Assembly: GCA_046348685.1 (NCBI GenBank)
Contig: JAXMDT010000005.1
Span: forward strand, 62,001-126,000
Source: JAXMDT01 sp046348685
Lineage (GTDB): Bacteria > Pseudomonadota > Alphaproteobacteria > Rickettsiales > UBA998
Reading direction: 5' to 3'
Length of the DNA stretch: 64,000 bases
Part shown: in pieces, positions 43,953 to 54,028 of the stretch
Position numbering within the stretch: the first letter of the stretch is position 1
Layout: each line of letters starts with the position of its first letter
The notes under the pieces: generated by a model
Told to the model about the DNA's origin: nothing
Databases searched by the model: none
Seen by the model: the letters and a program-made list of their open reading frames with translations, nothing else
Translations under genes and position numbers: made by a program

Positions 43953-46148
43953 TTATCTGTCGCCACCACCACGACGGCGTCTGCGGCCTTCACCGCCTTC
44001 GCCTTCTTCGTCACGGCGCGGCTTACGGGTCGGGGCATGCTCGATGCCTTCGATCTCCTCGCCGGTTTCCTGATTGACCGCGCGCATGGAGAGGCGGCAT
44101 TTTCCGCGTCCATCCACTTCGATCAGTTTCACTTTCACTTCGTCGCCGACATTCAGCACATCGGTGACGCTCGGAATGCGCTCACCGGTGATTTCGCTGA
44201 CATGCACCAGACCGTCTTTGCCCGGCATGAAGGTGACGAACGCGCCGAAATCGACGATCGATGCCACTTTACCGGTGTAGATGGTGCCGACTTCCGGCTC
44301 GCTGACGATGGACTTGATCCAATCCACAGCGGCTTTGCCTTGCGTCTCATCCACAGCAGCAACGCGCACGGTGCCATCATCTTCGATATCGACTTTCGCG
44401 CCGGTCACTTCGCAAATCTCACGAATGACTTTACCGCCGGTGCCGATGACTTCGCGGATTTTGTCTTTCGGAATCTGCAGCGTGGTGATGCGCGGTGCAT
44501 TGACGCTGACGTCGCCACGCGCTTCGGTAAGTGCCTTGCTCATCTCTTTCAGGATGTGGGCGCGGCCGCCATGTGCCTGCTCCAGCGCGATCTTCATGAT
44601 CTCTTCAGTGATACCGTTGATCTTGATATCCATCTGCAGTGCAGTGATACCTTTCTCGGTGCCGGCCACTTTGAAATCCATATCACCGAGATGATCTTCA
44701 TCGCCCATGATGTCGGACAGGATCACGAAATCCTTATCTTCCAGAATGAGGCCCATCGCGATACCCGCAACGGGGCGGGCGAGGGGAACGCCGGCATCCA
44801 TCAGCGAAAGCGACGTGCCGCACACGGTTGCCATCGAGGAAGAACCGTTGGATTCGGTGATCTCCGAAACAACGCGTAGCGTGTACGGGAAATTTTCTGG
44901 TTCCGGCAAGAGCGGGCGAACGGCGCGGTAGGCCAGTTTGCCGTGACCGACTTCGCGACGTCCAGGTGGGCGCAGCGGGCCTGCTTCACCGACTGAGTAT
45001 GGCGGGAAGTTATAGTGCAGCAGGAATTTTTCTTTGTACTCACCGGCCACGGCATCGATGATCTGTTCATCAAGCGAAGTGCCGAGCGTGGCAACGACCA
45101 GCGCCTGCGTTTCACCACGGGTGAAAAGGGCAGAGCCATGGGTTTTCGGCAGAACGCCGACTTCCACCGAAATCGGACGAATGTCTTTTTCGCCGCGGCC
45201 ATCGATGCGTTTTTTTGTCTTCAGCATGTCGAAGCGAACGATATGTTCTTCGAGCTTTTTGATCGCGTCTTTCACCGCGACTTCCGTATTGCCTTCTTCT
45301 TCCAGCAATTTGGCTTTTGCTGCCGAGCGCGCTTCATCCAGCTTGCTGACGCGCTCTTGTTTCACGGTCAGTTTGTACGCTGCGCGAAGGTCTGCTTCCG
45401 CCAAGGACTTTACTTTCTCGTAAAGTGCTTCGGCTTTCTCGTCGGTGGCGAGCGGCCACGGATCTTTCGCTGCTTTTTCAGCAAGCTTGATGATCATGTT
45501 GATGACCGGCTGCATTTCCTTGTGACCGAACATGACGGCTTTCAGCATCGTCTCTTCGGTCAACTCTTTTGCTTCCGATTCCACCATCAATACGGAGGAT
45601 TCCGTACCGGCGACAACCAAATCGAGCGCCGAGGTTTCCATCTCGCTCATCAGCGGGTTCAGCACATATTCGCCGTCGATGTAAGCGACGCGCGCCGCAC
45701 CAACCGGCCCCATGAACGGAACGCCGGAAATGGTAAGCGCTGCGGAAGTACCGACGAGGGCGACGATATCCGGATCGTTTTCTTTATCATGCGAGAGCAC
45801 GGTGCAGACAATCTGCGTGTCGTTACGGAAGCCTTCCGCGAAAAGGGGGCGGATCGGGCGGTCGATCAGGCGGGAGGTCAAAACATCCTTCTCGGGCGGC
45901 TTGCCTTCGCGTTTGAAGAAACCGCCGGGGATGCGTCCGCCGGCATAATAACGCTCCTGATAATTCACCGTGAGCGGGAAAAAGTCGATATCAGGTTTTG
46001 CTTTTTTAGCGGCGGTGACGGCGCACAGGACGACCGTATCGCCGTAGGTAGCCAGCACAGCGCCGTCGGCTTGACGGGCAACTTTACCGGTTTCGAGCGT
46101 GAGCGTTCTGCCGCCCCACTCAATGGATTCTTTGAAAACTTTGAACAT
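43953..46148 (-). CDS. pnp: polyribonucleotide nucleotidyltransferase (PNPase)
   Basis: Phosphorolytic 3'-5' exoribonuclease and degradosome component. Two RNase PH domains (about 1-220 and 310-540), with HGSALFTRGETQ at the second and the DIKINGITEEIM segment, then a KH domain (REVIGTGGKVIREI) and an S1 domain (GTIYTGKVASIVDFGAFV). The tail is basic and Glu/Gly/Arg-rich. I use ATG 46148 (MFKVFKESIEWGG) with GGAAAGGGAA upstream; the open frame to 46181 adds 11 unlikely residues. 731 residues. rpsO is normally immediately upstream, but here it is about 2.1 kb away. Confidence 0.97.
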   Translation of the reverse strand: MFKVFKESIEWGGRTLTLETGKVARQADGAVLATYGDTVVLCAVTAAKKAKPDIDFFPLTVNYQERYYAGGRIPGGFFKREGKPPEKDVLTSRLIDRPIRPLFAEGFRNDTQIVCTVLSHDKENDPDIVALVGTSAALTISGVPFMGPVGAARVAYIDGEYVLNPLMSEMETSALDLVVAGTESSVLMVESEAKELTEETMLKAVMFGHKEMQPVINMIIKLAEKAAKDPWPLATDEKAEALYEKVKSLAEADLRAAYKLTVKQERVSKLDEARSAAKAKLLEEEGNTEVAVKDAIKKLEEHIVRFDMLKTKKRIDGRGEKDIRPISVEVGVLPKTHGSALFTRGETQALVVATLGTSLDEQIIDAVAGEYKEKFLLHYNFPPYSVGEAGPLRPPGRREVGHGKLAYRAVRPLLPEPENFPYTLRVVSEITESNGSSSMATVCGTSLSLMDAGVPLARPVAGIAMGLILEDKDFVILSDIMGDEDHLGDMDFKVAGTEKGITALQMDIKINGITEEIMKIALEQAHGGRAHILKEMSKALTEARGDVSVNAPRITTLQIPKDKIREVIGTGGKVIREICEVTGAKVDIEDDGTVRVAAVDETQGKAAVDWIKSIVSEPEVGTIYTGKVASIVDFGAFVTFMPGKDGLVHVSEITGERIPSVTDVLNVGDEVKVKLIEVDGRGKCRLSMRAVNQETGEEIEGIEHAPTRKPRRDEEGEGGEGRRRRRGGGDR

Positions 46149-46529
46149 AATTGTTCCCTTTCCGTTAGAGATGCCAGGCAAATCAAGGTCTTGGAAAGGT
46201 TAAACCGCTTTTATGCGCCTGACACCTGTATTTCCAAGCCGGGCCGCAATTTTCTATTCTCCGCACCGCTTAAAAGCCGCTAACCGCAGGGAACTCTATG
46301 AAACCGCGAATGCCGCCTATATAGGGGATAAACTCTTAAGCAGCAAGGGGAAAAAAGGATTAAACCCGTCATTCCAGCAAAAGCTGTAATCCAGTAATTA
46401 TACCCCGTACTTGTTGCGGGGTCTGGTGATCACTCAATAAATGCGGGATACATTTGTGCAAAGACTAGATTCCAGCTTTCGCTGGAATGACGCAGGCATT
46501 TTTGATACGGCTTTTCTTTTGAGTATTCC
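46149..46529. other. gene-free region upstream of pnp
   Basis: 381 bp without a gene. It holds the pnp promoter region and leader, and the palindromic element at 46367-46492. Nothing else seen. Confidence 0.5.
46367..46492. repeat. 126-bp element with 25-bp imperfect inverted ends
   Basis: The ends CGTCATTCCAGC... and ...GCTGGAATGACG are inverted copies over 25 bp with two mismatches. The right end is itself a hairpin ATTCCAGC-TTTC-GCTGGAAT, and an inner ACCCCG...CGGGGT pair adds another. The same arm occurs at 9411. It looks like a dispersed palindromic (MITE- or REP-like) element. Confidence 0.7.
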
Positions 46530-48206
46530 ATGCGTCGCTCCTATCTCTGGCTGGCTATCGTAAGCATGATCCTGCTGGGACTAGTGCGCATCATCTCTAC
46601 TTATTCCACGTTCAGTTTCACGCTCGACGAACGGGCGCACCTTTTGACCGGTATGGAGTGGTGGGACCGCGGCACCTATGAATTCGAAGTATTGCATCCC
46701 CCGCTGGGTCGTATCGTTATGGCGCTGCCTCTATACCTTGACGGTAAGCGGCTTGCCCCTGAAGTGCGTGCCTATACCTGCCCGCGCAGTTTCGTCGATG
46801 AAATACGCCGCGTCGATAAAGAGGTGAAAGAAGGATTTTTCAAATCCTATTGCCTGCGCAAAAACTCATCCAAATTTCTCATCGAAGGCAACATCTACCG
46901 TACTTTGGCATTAGCACGCGGCGCTGCATCTTTATTTTTCGTTATTGCATCGCTTTATGTTTTTCTACTCGGCAAGCGATGGCTGGGCGAGAAGGGCGGC
47001 CTTGCCTCGCTGTTTGTTTTCACCATGACGCCGGTCGTGCTTGGGGTATCTTCGCTTGCGCTGACTGACATTCCTTTCACCGCGATGTTCCTGATGGCGC
47101 TCCACGCCATGCAATGTCTGATGGAAAATCCAAGATGGCGCATGGCGCTGTATGCAGGCATTGCCGTTGGTCTCGCTTTTGCCACCAAATTCACCGCATT
47201 GATGTTTGTGCCGCTTGGTGCAGCACTATTGATCGCATTCCGTTTCTGGCAAAATCGAACCTGGCCATTACCGCCGTGGAAATATATTCTCTCTGCGGTC
47301 GCGGTTTGTTTTTTCGTCATATGGTCGATCTACCGCTTTTCCATGGGTACGCCAGCGCAGGTATTTCCTGCCGCCGAGACATTCAGCCATGAAGAGGGTT
47401 GGCCAGCGCATCTGATGACGGAAAATATTCTGCCGATGCCGGAGTTTTTCCAAGGCATTATTTCCGTCGCGCAGAAATCGGAGAAGGGGCACGGAAGTTA
47501 TCTTTTTGGCAAGCTTGATCATCAGGGCGTCTGGTATTTCTTCCCAAGCCAACTGCTGCTACGCACACCGATTCCGATCGTCGCATTGTTTATCATTGGC
47601 ATGGGGCTGATGATTCGCGACGCATGGCGTGGAAGGGACAGGACGATTCTGATCCCACTCGTTTTGTTCTGGCTGATGCTGGCGATGGTATTGCCGTCGC
47701 GCATCAATATCGGTTTGCGTCACGTCATTCATTTCTACGCGCCGCTGGCGATGGTCGCCGGTTATGCGATTGCGCGTTTTTCCGAAAGCGGCAAGAAATG
47801 GGGCGCTTCCGGTGTGCTTTCGTTCGGCGCAGTGTTCGTCGCCTCGGCGATGGCACATCCGAATTACTATAGCGATTACTGGAAGCTGCTCGATCCGAAT
47901 CCCGAATGCTGCATCGACATTCCCGATCTCGATTTTGCGCAGGACAGGAAACGCATTGCGGATTTTGTCAACAAAGAGGATATTCCTGAAATCATAGTGT
48001 GCGGCTTCAACACTGACCTTTACGAAGACTACACCAAGCGGAAAATTATACAAAAATGTCCGCACGAAAAACCGGAAGGCTGGTTTGCGCTGGCACTTTC
48101 CAAACGTTACGACCGTGCAAGCAAGCTAGAATGGATCGGCGCATATGAGCCGGTCAGACGGCTCGGCACATCGACTGATATTTATTATTTTCCTCCGGAA
48201 GAATAG
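46530..48206 (+). CDS. membrane glycosyltransferase of the PMT/ArnT (GT-C) type
   Basis: 558 residues with about ten membrane segments. The first periplasmic loop has FTLDERAHLLTGMEWW with the conserved acidic pair of GT-C enzymes, followed by HPPLGRIV, which is typical of the mannosyltransferase/ArnT group. The C-terminal 100 residues are periplasmic and soluble. It probably transfers a sugar from a polyprenyl phosphate to lipid A, a protein or a glycan; substrate unknown. It is inserted between rpsO and pnp in the opposite direction. Confidence 0.82.
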   Translation: MRRSYLWLAIVSMILLGLVRIISTYSTFSFTLDERAHLLTGMEWWDRGTYEFEVLHPPLGRIVMALPLYLDGKRLAPEVRAYTCPRSFVDEIRRVDKEVKEGFFKSYCLRKNSSKFLIEGNIYRTLALARGAASLFFVIASLYVFLLGKRWLGEKGGLASLFVFTMTPVVLGVSSLALTDIPFTAMFLMALHAMQCLMENPRWRMALYAGIAVGLAFATKFTALMFVPLGAALLIAFRFWQNRTWPLPPWKYILSAVAVCFFVIWSIYRFSMGTPAQVFPAAETFSHEEGWPAHLMTENILPMPEFFQGIISVAQKSEKGHGSYLFGKLDHQGVWYFFPSQLLLRTPIPIVALFIIGMGLMIRDAWRGRDRTILIPLVLFWLMLAMVLPSRINIGLRHVIHFYAPLAMVAGYAIARFSESGKKWGASGVLSFGAVFVASAMAHPNYYSDYWKLLDPNPECCIDIPDLDFAQDRKRIADFVNKEDIPEIIVCGFNTDLYEDYTKRKIIQKCPHEKPEGWFALALSKRYDRASKLEWIGAYEPVRRLGTSTDIYYFPPEE

Positions 48207-48214
48207 CCAATAAA

Positions 48215-48239
48215 AAAAGGCGGCACGAAGCCGCCTTTT
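48215..48239. terminator. bidirectional terminator between the glycosyltransferase gene and rpsO
   Basis: AAAAGGCGGC-ACGAA-GCCGCCTTTT with A-run and T-run, located between convergent genes. Confidence 0.88.
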
Positions 48240-48259
48240 TCTTTTCGATATACGTAGGA

Positions 48260-48529
48260 TTACTTACGCAGGCCGAGCTTCTTGATCACGTCGTTGTAAC
48301 GTCCTTCGTCTTTGGACTTGAGGTAATCAAGCAGGCGGCGGCGGCGGCCGACCATCACGAGAAGACCGCGACGCGAGTGGTGGTCTTTCTTGTGGCTCTT
48401 GAAATGTTCAGTAAGCGCGTTGATGCGCTCGGTAAGGATCGCGACCTGTACTTCCGGTGAACCGGTGTCACCTTCTTTCTGGCCGAATTCCTTGATTACT
48501 TTTGTCTTGCGTTCTGCTGCAATCGACAT
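48260..48529 (-). CDS. rpsO: 30S ribosomal protein S15
   Basis: 89 residues, full length. GDTGSPEVQVAILTERI and HFKSHKKDHHSRRGLLVMVG, then RRRLLDYLK, are the S15 signatures. It binds 16S rRNA helix 22 and often autoregulates through its own leader. It follows truB by about 40 bp on the same strand but is separated from pnp by the glycosyltransferase gene. Confidence 0.98.
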   Translation of the reverse strand: MSIAAERKTKVIKEFGQKEGDTGSPEVQVAILTERINALTEHFKSHKKDHHSRRGLLVMVGRRRRLLDYLKSKDEGRYNDVIKKLGLRK

Positions 48530-48568
48530 CGTTCACTCCATAAATTTAAGGTTACTCAATGTGAGCCC

Positions 48569-49522
48569 TCACACGTGGAAAACGCGTACTGGTTTTAAGC
48601 GACGGCCTTGCCGTTCTACCAATGCGACTAATGTATTAGAGCTATATGCTCGGTACATACCTGCCGAACCAAAATCATGTCCGGCGTCTTCCACACATGC
48701 GCGGGAGACAAACACTTCACCTCCGTGGCGGAGCCTTGTTTCCTGCGATTGATCCACCCTGAGAGCCGGGATGTCGTCCAGCGACACGTCGAGGGGGAGC
48801 AAAACACTCACATCTGTATCCGTGATATAAGTAACATTTTCACTTGGCAAGCCCTTTTCTATTTCTTCCAGTAAAACAGCATTTTGCTCGTCAAATGATC
48901 CGACGCTTATTCTCCTGAGGTCGGCAACGTGCCCGACGGTACCGAGGGCAAGGGATATATCCCTTGCTAATGATCTGACATACATGCCTTTTCCGGAAGA
49001 GACCTCGAAAACGGCACGATCGGCGTCCGGACGTTCAATGAGCTGCAAATCGTCGATATAAACAATTCTCGGCTCCATTTTGGGCGCTGCTCCCGCACGG
49101 GCAAGGTCATATGCCCGCTCGCCGCCAATCTTAATGGCGCTGTAGACCGGCGGAATTTGTTCAATCTCTCCAATATAATTTTTTAAAATTGCTTTTATGT
49201 CAGTATCTTGTGGGCGCTTGTCGGAAGTAGTAGTGATTTCGCCTTCACGGTCGTCGGTGGTGGTCTGCTCCCCGAATTTCACCGTAAACCGGTACGTCTT
49301 TTCGGCATCCATGGCATATTGCACGGTTTTGGTAGCCTCTCCCAAAGCTAGCGGCAATATACCGGTCGCCAGAGGGTCGAGCGTCCCGGCGTGGCCTATT
49401 TTCTCCGGACTTAACAGTCGCTTGACGCGGCTTACCGCTTCAGTGGATGTCATCCCGTAGGGCTTATCCAGATTGATCCAGCCGTTCAGCCGGTTTTTCA
49501 CTTTTTTCGGTTTTTGACTCAT
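48569..49522 (-). CDS. truB: tRNA pseudouridine(55) synthase
   Basis: Makes the T-loop pseudouridine in nearly all tRNAs. GWINLDKPYGMTSTEAVSRV and the catalytic GHAGTLDPLATGILPLALG (Asp in TLDP) are intact. An N-terminal basic KPKKVKNRLNG precedes them, and a C-terminal PUA-like part completes 317 residues. It lies upstream of rpsO on the same strand; rbfA, its usual upstream neighbour, is about 6.6 kb away. Confidence 0.95.
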   Translation of the reverse strand: MSQKPKKVKNRLNGWINLDKPYGMTSTEAVSRVKRLLSPEKIGHAGTLDPLATGILPLALGEATKTVQYAMDAEKTYRFTVKFGEQTTTDDREGEITTTSDKRPQDTDIKAILKNYIGEIEQIPPVYSAIKIGGERAYDLARAGAAPKMEPRIVYIDDLQLIERPDADRAVFEVSSGKGMYVRSLARDISLALGTVGHVADLRRISVGSFDEQNAVLLEEIEKGLPSENVTYITDTDVSVLLPLDVSLDDIPALRVDQSQETRLRHGGEVFVSRACVEDAGHDFGSAGMYRAYSSNTLVALVERQGRRLKPVRVFHV

Positions 49523-49588
49523 AACCTTAACAGAGTATTTTTATACTGCAGGTATAAAGCACGTCCGTACGCGGACAGAAAGTCTTTT

Positions 49589-51784
49589 ATGGCGGATACG
49601 ACTAAGCCCATCCCTATGGCGGATTTAATTACATCCATCAGCGACCTATTTGCAGGTAGTAATGGAAAAGATGGCAAACCAGCCAAAGATGATAATGTAA
49701 AAGCAGCTGGCATACTCGACCTTGTAGATAAGTATAAGTTAAATGGTTTAGTTGCTACCGCAAGGACTTATCCTGCGCTTAATGCGTTTCTTCTGGATTC
49801 TATTGTCGAAGCTGACGCTGCTGGAAGTATCAGTAGCAACCCGGAAGACATGGTTGCCAAGCTAAATAAAGCAATAGAGGCAACATCGATAGATCCAATA
49901 GCTGCTACAGCAGCTTTCTTAGGCATTCCTTCTCCTCCCGCTATTCCCGGAGTTTCTAACACGGCATCTTTAAGTTCAATTCTTGAACCGCTAGGTTATT
50001 ATCCTGTAACGTCAGAAACGGCTGTTAGTATAGGTCGGATTGGCAATTTAGTTATTGAAAAAGTCGGCAGTGAAAAAATCGCCGAAGAATTTTTCAGGCA
50101 GACACCGCCGCAGGAATTCGCAGTCTACATCGTTCAGAATGCGAATGCGGACCAGGCGAGTGTCATGCTGCGCAGGGCGATTAGCTATAAACGGTTCGAT
50201 CATTTCAACGCTATTTTGGATGCGGTCGAGAACGGTGTCGATGGTAAGAAGCCAGACTATACAGCCGAAAAATTGCTGCAGACACTACTAAAACCAGAGA
50301 ACGGCGTCGATATCGATTTTGTCGCTGAGCGAGTTAAGGATAATGCCGAACTAAGGACATATGTTGCTGGGATCAAAGCAGCGCGCCAGCCAGCACCAGC
50401 ACCTGAACCCGCTCCACCTGAAACGCATCAAACAGCCTCAGCAACAGGCACACGGTCCAGTTTGCTACTCTTGCCGATCAAGCTTTCCGTGGATCAAGAT
50501 GCCCTGCCGGATGGCATGGATGCCGAGCAAGCCGCGGATGCTCTCCGCACGTCTTTGCAGGAAAGCCGCATTGCCGACCGCGCCATTACTTCGGTCAATC
50601 CGGTAGGTTATGCGCCGCTGATGGCGGCTGCATTTTTGACAACCAGGCCTTCCGCTTTCGGAGCGGCCAAGGATAATATTGATTCGCATGCCGGTGATGC
50701 CAACTATAAACTGGCCATGTCAGTTGAAAAGGATAAAGACGGCAAGAATTTTATCTCTGTATTCCTGGCAGAACCAAATGGCGGCAAGGATGGTAAAACG
50801 CCGACACGTATTTATTACGCGGCGGTTGATCCTGAATACTCAAACGCGACCATCAAGGCGATGCTGACAGCGGGTACTGCTGAAAATAAACAATTCGCGG
50901 AGGCGGTCACAAAATCGCTTGCGGTTGCTTTTGATGATCCTGCAAAAGCAAATAAGCAGTGGGGCACAGAACCGCAAGCTTTCCAGCTTATTGATCGGGA
51001 AGCAGCAGAGCAAAGTGATACGACAAAGTATCTTGCTGCACTTAAGGCGGCGGGTGTAAGTCTGGTGGGCACGGCAGGCTTCGCCTATAATGAGGTTTCT
51101 AATGCCGTACGGGAGAAAATGGGGCCCATACTAGCATCCGCTAGAACAAGTATTGAATCTGCCCTTGCCTCAAATGAAATCACGCCGGAAGCGGCGAACT
51201 ATTTACTAAAGGAACCCAACGCTATTACGGGTTTGTCACTAAAAGATTTGCAACAGCTACCTGCTGCACTGGCGGATAAGGGTAGCGAGCTCTATGCAAA
51301 ATTAGCTGAAAAGGTATCTACGGCTGGATTTACATGGGAACCTGCTGAAACTCCGGCGCCTGCCGCTCCCGAGGCAAAGGTCGTGGAAGTTTCGGAAACG
51401 CAGACAGATGCGGGTATCCGAAAAATCACTAAAGAAGACCAATTGCTGAAAATCGCTAAAGACAATCAGGCCGATCTTTCAAAAATCGCTGAGGAAGCGG
51501 GGCTCAGCGCATTGGTTTCGGACAAGGATAAAGCGGCGATGGCGCGCTGGGCGTACGTGTTTGCCGCTGCGCATGAAAACGGATTCAAGACGGCGAAGCA
51601 GGTCAATAACCTGGTGGTTGATTCCACTCTCGATCTTCCGGAAAAAGAGGACATCGAAGCTGCTGCAAGAGCGATGGCGAAGCTGAAAAGTGAGAATAAA
51701 AAAATCACTTATGCGGCAATGGAGGAAATACTGCCGCCGGTCACACCGCAGCAAATGGCTGATGCAAGCCGCACACCTGATTAG
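49589..51784 (+). CDS. unrecognised 731-residue helical protein without cysteine
   Basis: No family recognised. I use ATG 49589 (MADTTKPIPMADLIT); an open frame back to 49514 overlaps truB. The protein is Ala/Lys/Asp/Glu-rich, mostly helical, has no signal peptide or membrane segment, and I can see no cysteine. Two proline-rich hinges (APAPEPAPPE at about 290 and ETPAPAAPEA at about 590) divide it into three parts of about 280, 290 and 130 residues. The middle part has strand-like segments (SVEKDKDGKNFISVFLAEPN). The last bases overlap the MCP stop. A large scaffold or secreted effector would fit, but no evidence decides. Confidence 0.65.
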   Translation: MADTTKPIPMADLITSISDLFAGSNGKDGKPAKDDNVKAAGILDLVDKYKLNGLVATARTYPALNAFLLDSIVEADAAGSISSNPEDMVAKLNKAIEATSIDPIAATAAFLGIPSPPAIPGVSNTASLSSILEPLGYYPVTSETAVSIGRIGNLVIEKVGSEKIAEEFFRQTPPQEFAVYIVQNANADQASVMLRRAISYKRFDHFNAILDAVENGVDGKKPDYTAEKLLQTLLKPENGVDIDFVAERVKDNAELRTYVAGIKAARQPAPAPEPAPPETHQTASATGTRSSLLLLPIKLSVDQDALPDGMDAEQAADALRTSLQESRIADRAITSVNPVGYAPLMAAAFLTTRPSAFGAAKDNIDSHAGDANYKLAMSVEKDKDGKNFISVFLAEPNGGKDGKTPTRIYYAAVDPEYSNATIKAMLTAGTAENKQFAEAVTKSLAVAFDDPAKANKQWGTEPQAFQLIDREAAEQSDTTKYLAALKAAGVSLVGTAGFAYNEVSNAVREKMGPILASARTSIESALASNEITPEAANYLLKEPNAITGLSLKDLQQLPAALADKGSELYAKLAEKVSTAGFTWEPAETPAPAAPEAKVVEVSETQTDAGIRKITKEDQLLKIAKDNQADLSKIAEEAGLSALVSDKDKAAMARWAYVFAAAHENGFKTAKQVNNLVVDSTLDLPEKEDIEAAARAMAKLKSENKKITYAAMEEILPPVTPQQMADASRTPD

Positions 51785-53859
51785 GCAACTTGAATATCCT
51801 TCAAGAATAAATTGATCTCTTCGTTCAGCGACTCGGACTGCTTGAAGAGATGCTTGGCCGAAGACAATACTTTGGTCGTTGACTGGCTGGCAATCTCGCT
51901 CGATTCGGAAACGGTGACGATATTGTGATTGATATCTTCCACGCCGCGTGCCGCCATCTGCATATTACCGGCTATCTCATTGGTCACGGCAGTCTGCTCT
52001 TCGATAGCCGCCGCGATATTGCTTGAGAATTCGTTCGCCTTGGTGATCGCATCTTTGATGGTTTTCAGCACGTCGATCACGTCCATCGACATACCCTGCA
52101 GATGGGAAATTTGCTTGCGGATTTCCTCCGTTGCCTTGTGCGTCTGGCCAGCGAGCGCTTTCACCTCATTGGCAACGACCGCAAAGCCTTTGCCTGCTTC
52201 CCCGGCGCGGGCGGATTCAATCGTCGCATTGAGCGCAAGCAGGTTGATCTGGCTCGCGATCTCTTCGATCAGCTGGGCGATATTGCTAATGGAATCGGAT
52301 GCTTCGGCGAATTGCGCGATGGAGTTATCGGCGCGGCCGGTACAACTGACCGCATCGCGCATGACTTCCGTGGTGCGGGAAACCTGGCGCGAAATTTCAT
52401 TGACCGATGCCGACATTTCCTCTGCCGCCGAAGCGACTGTCTGCACATTGACTAGTGTCTGACCGGAAGCGGAGGAAACGTTACCCGTTTTCTGGCTGGC
52501 ATCGGCAACTACCGTTGCCATGTTTTCCGCTGTTCTGCAAAGCTCATCCGCAGAGTCTTCCACTTGCTTCAGAGCTGATTTGGTATGCTGCTCAAAGCTG
52601 AGAATCATCGATTCAATCTTGCTTTGGCGTGCGGCCTTGCGCGCCGTTTCCTTCTTATCCGCTTCATCCATCTCTTTAGCACGAATGGCGGTTTCCTTAA
52701 AATATTGCACTGCTTTCGCCATATCGCCGATTTCATCCTTTTTAGCAAGGCTCGGCACTTCTGTATCGAGTTTGCCTTCAGCAAGCTCGTGCATGGCATG
52801 CTGCAGCGCTTTGATGGGGCGCACGATGCCGCGGGTAATCAGAAAAAATAAAAACAGGGCGGCGACAATCGCTGCGGAAGTCAATCCCAGAACGCGCGTT
52901 TTATAATTATCATAGTCCTGAATACGGGTTTTCAGCAGGACATCCAGTTCGTTCGCTGCCGTATCCCAGAGAGCGTAGCTTGTTTCCCGCGCATTTTCTG
53001 CAACCGTACTGAAGTCATTGATAGCCGGGATAGCGCCTGTATTGGCGATGTGATCGAGCATATCGATCAATGCAGTATTTGCCTTAGTGTAATTATCGAG
53101 CGCCGGACGGATGTTCTTTTCTAACGTTTCACTTTTGTCGTAGAAATTGGCATCTTCTTTGAACGCGGTATCAAGGCTTGCCTGTACGCGGCTCATGTCG
53201 GCTTCTTTCAACATGCTGGCATAGATGCCGATCTGCAGGCGTTCTTCGCGGCTGAGTTCGGTGCCGCGGCTCAAGATTGGATGCAGGGAGGTCAGAATGG
53301 CATTTATCCGGTCTTGCGTTTGCGGCAGGGCAAGCAGGGTTACATCCATCGTATAATAGCTGTCCAGATCCGGATCGAGGATCAGGTTCGACGTATCACC
53401 GGCATGCGCGATCATGCCCCGTATATCCGCGATCAATGACAAAAGCGCGCCATTGGCATCGGCATTCGCATCCAGTGATTTTTTCATCGCTTCCCATTTC
53501 GCCTGCACGACGGATGGTTTCAGATGATCGCGCCCACGCATTTTCAGGCCGTCATCGGTAAATTGCAGCTCTTCCCCGAATTCCGCATCTGTTTTGGCAA
53601 GGTCGGCAAAGCCTTCATCGATTACGCCGATCAATTTGTCTGCATTGCTATCCTGCCTTGAAATAGCGATGTGAAGCGCACTGACGTTTTCGAGCAATTT
53701 TTCCAGTGGCTTTTGGAACGCATTTCCTTCCACCTCCAGCGTGGAGAAACGGATGTTGGTATTGATGCCATCGATAACGAAATAAAATAATACCCAAAGT
53801 GGAATCATGAACGCGACGATAACCGCCATCAGGCGATGGGAAATACGAAAAGAAGGCAT
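51781..53859 (-). CDS. methyl-accepting chemotaxis protein
   Basis: 692 residues: a membrane segment near residues 10-30 (LMAVIVAFMIPLWVLFYFVI), a long periplasmic helical sensor domain, a second membrane segment at about 320-340 (AAIVAALFLFFLITRG), a HAMP domain, and a signalling domain with INLLALNATIESARAGEAG, the hairpin tip. A second helix SSNIAAAIEEQTAVTNEIA supports a full MCP. ATG 53859 (MPSFRI) is preferred. Its ligand is unknown; with flagellin it shows chemotactic motility. Inserted between truB and rbfA. Confidence 0.93.
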   Translation of the reverse strand: MPSFRISHRLMAVIVAFMIPLWVLFYFVIDGINTNIRFSTLEVEGNAFQKPLEKLLENVSALHIAISRQDSNADKLIGVIDEGFADLAKTDAEFGEELQFTDDGLKMRGRDHLKPSVVQAKWEAMKKSLDANADANGALLSLIADIRGMIAHAGDTSNLILDPDLDSYYTMDVTLLALPQTQDRINAILTSLHPILSRGTELSREERLQIGIYASMLKEADMSRVQASLDTAFKEDANFYDKSETLEKNIRPALDNYTKANTALIDMLDHIANTGAIPAINDFSTVAENARETSYALWDTAANELDVLLKTRIQDYDNYKTRVLGLTSAAIVAALFLFFLITRGIVRPIKALQHAMHELAEGKLDTEVPSLAKKDEIGDMAKAVQYFKETAIRAKEMDEADKKETARKAARQSKIESMILSFEQHTKSALKQVEDSADELCRTAENMATVVADASQKTGNVSSASGQTLVNVQTVASAAEEMSASVNEISRQVSRTTEVMRDAVSCTGRADNSIAQFAEASDSISNIAQLIEEIASQINLLALNATIESARAGEAGKGFAVVANEVKALAGQTHKATEEIRKQISHLQGMSMDVIDVLKTIKDAITKANEFSSNIAAAIEEQTAVTNEIAGNMQMAARGVEDINHNIVTVSESSEIASQSTTKVLSSAKHLFKQSESLNEEINLFLKDIQVA

Positions 53860-54028
53860 ATGCATTACTACGTGTATGAGAGTTTATGGCTTCAATCTAG
53901 CCGTTTAAAGTTAATAAATTCTTATGTTTAGAAATGAATCAAAACTCGGGAAATCCCTGATTTCCAAGCACATGCAAATATGTTATATTTGAATAGAATG
54001 CTTACAATCAAAAACAAATAACGAGCAC

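Noticed and set aside
45015..46283. Long rightward ORF of 422 codons over pnp
   Set aside because: Antisense to the intact PNPase gene, with His/Phe/Arg-rich shadow composition.
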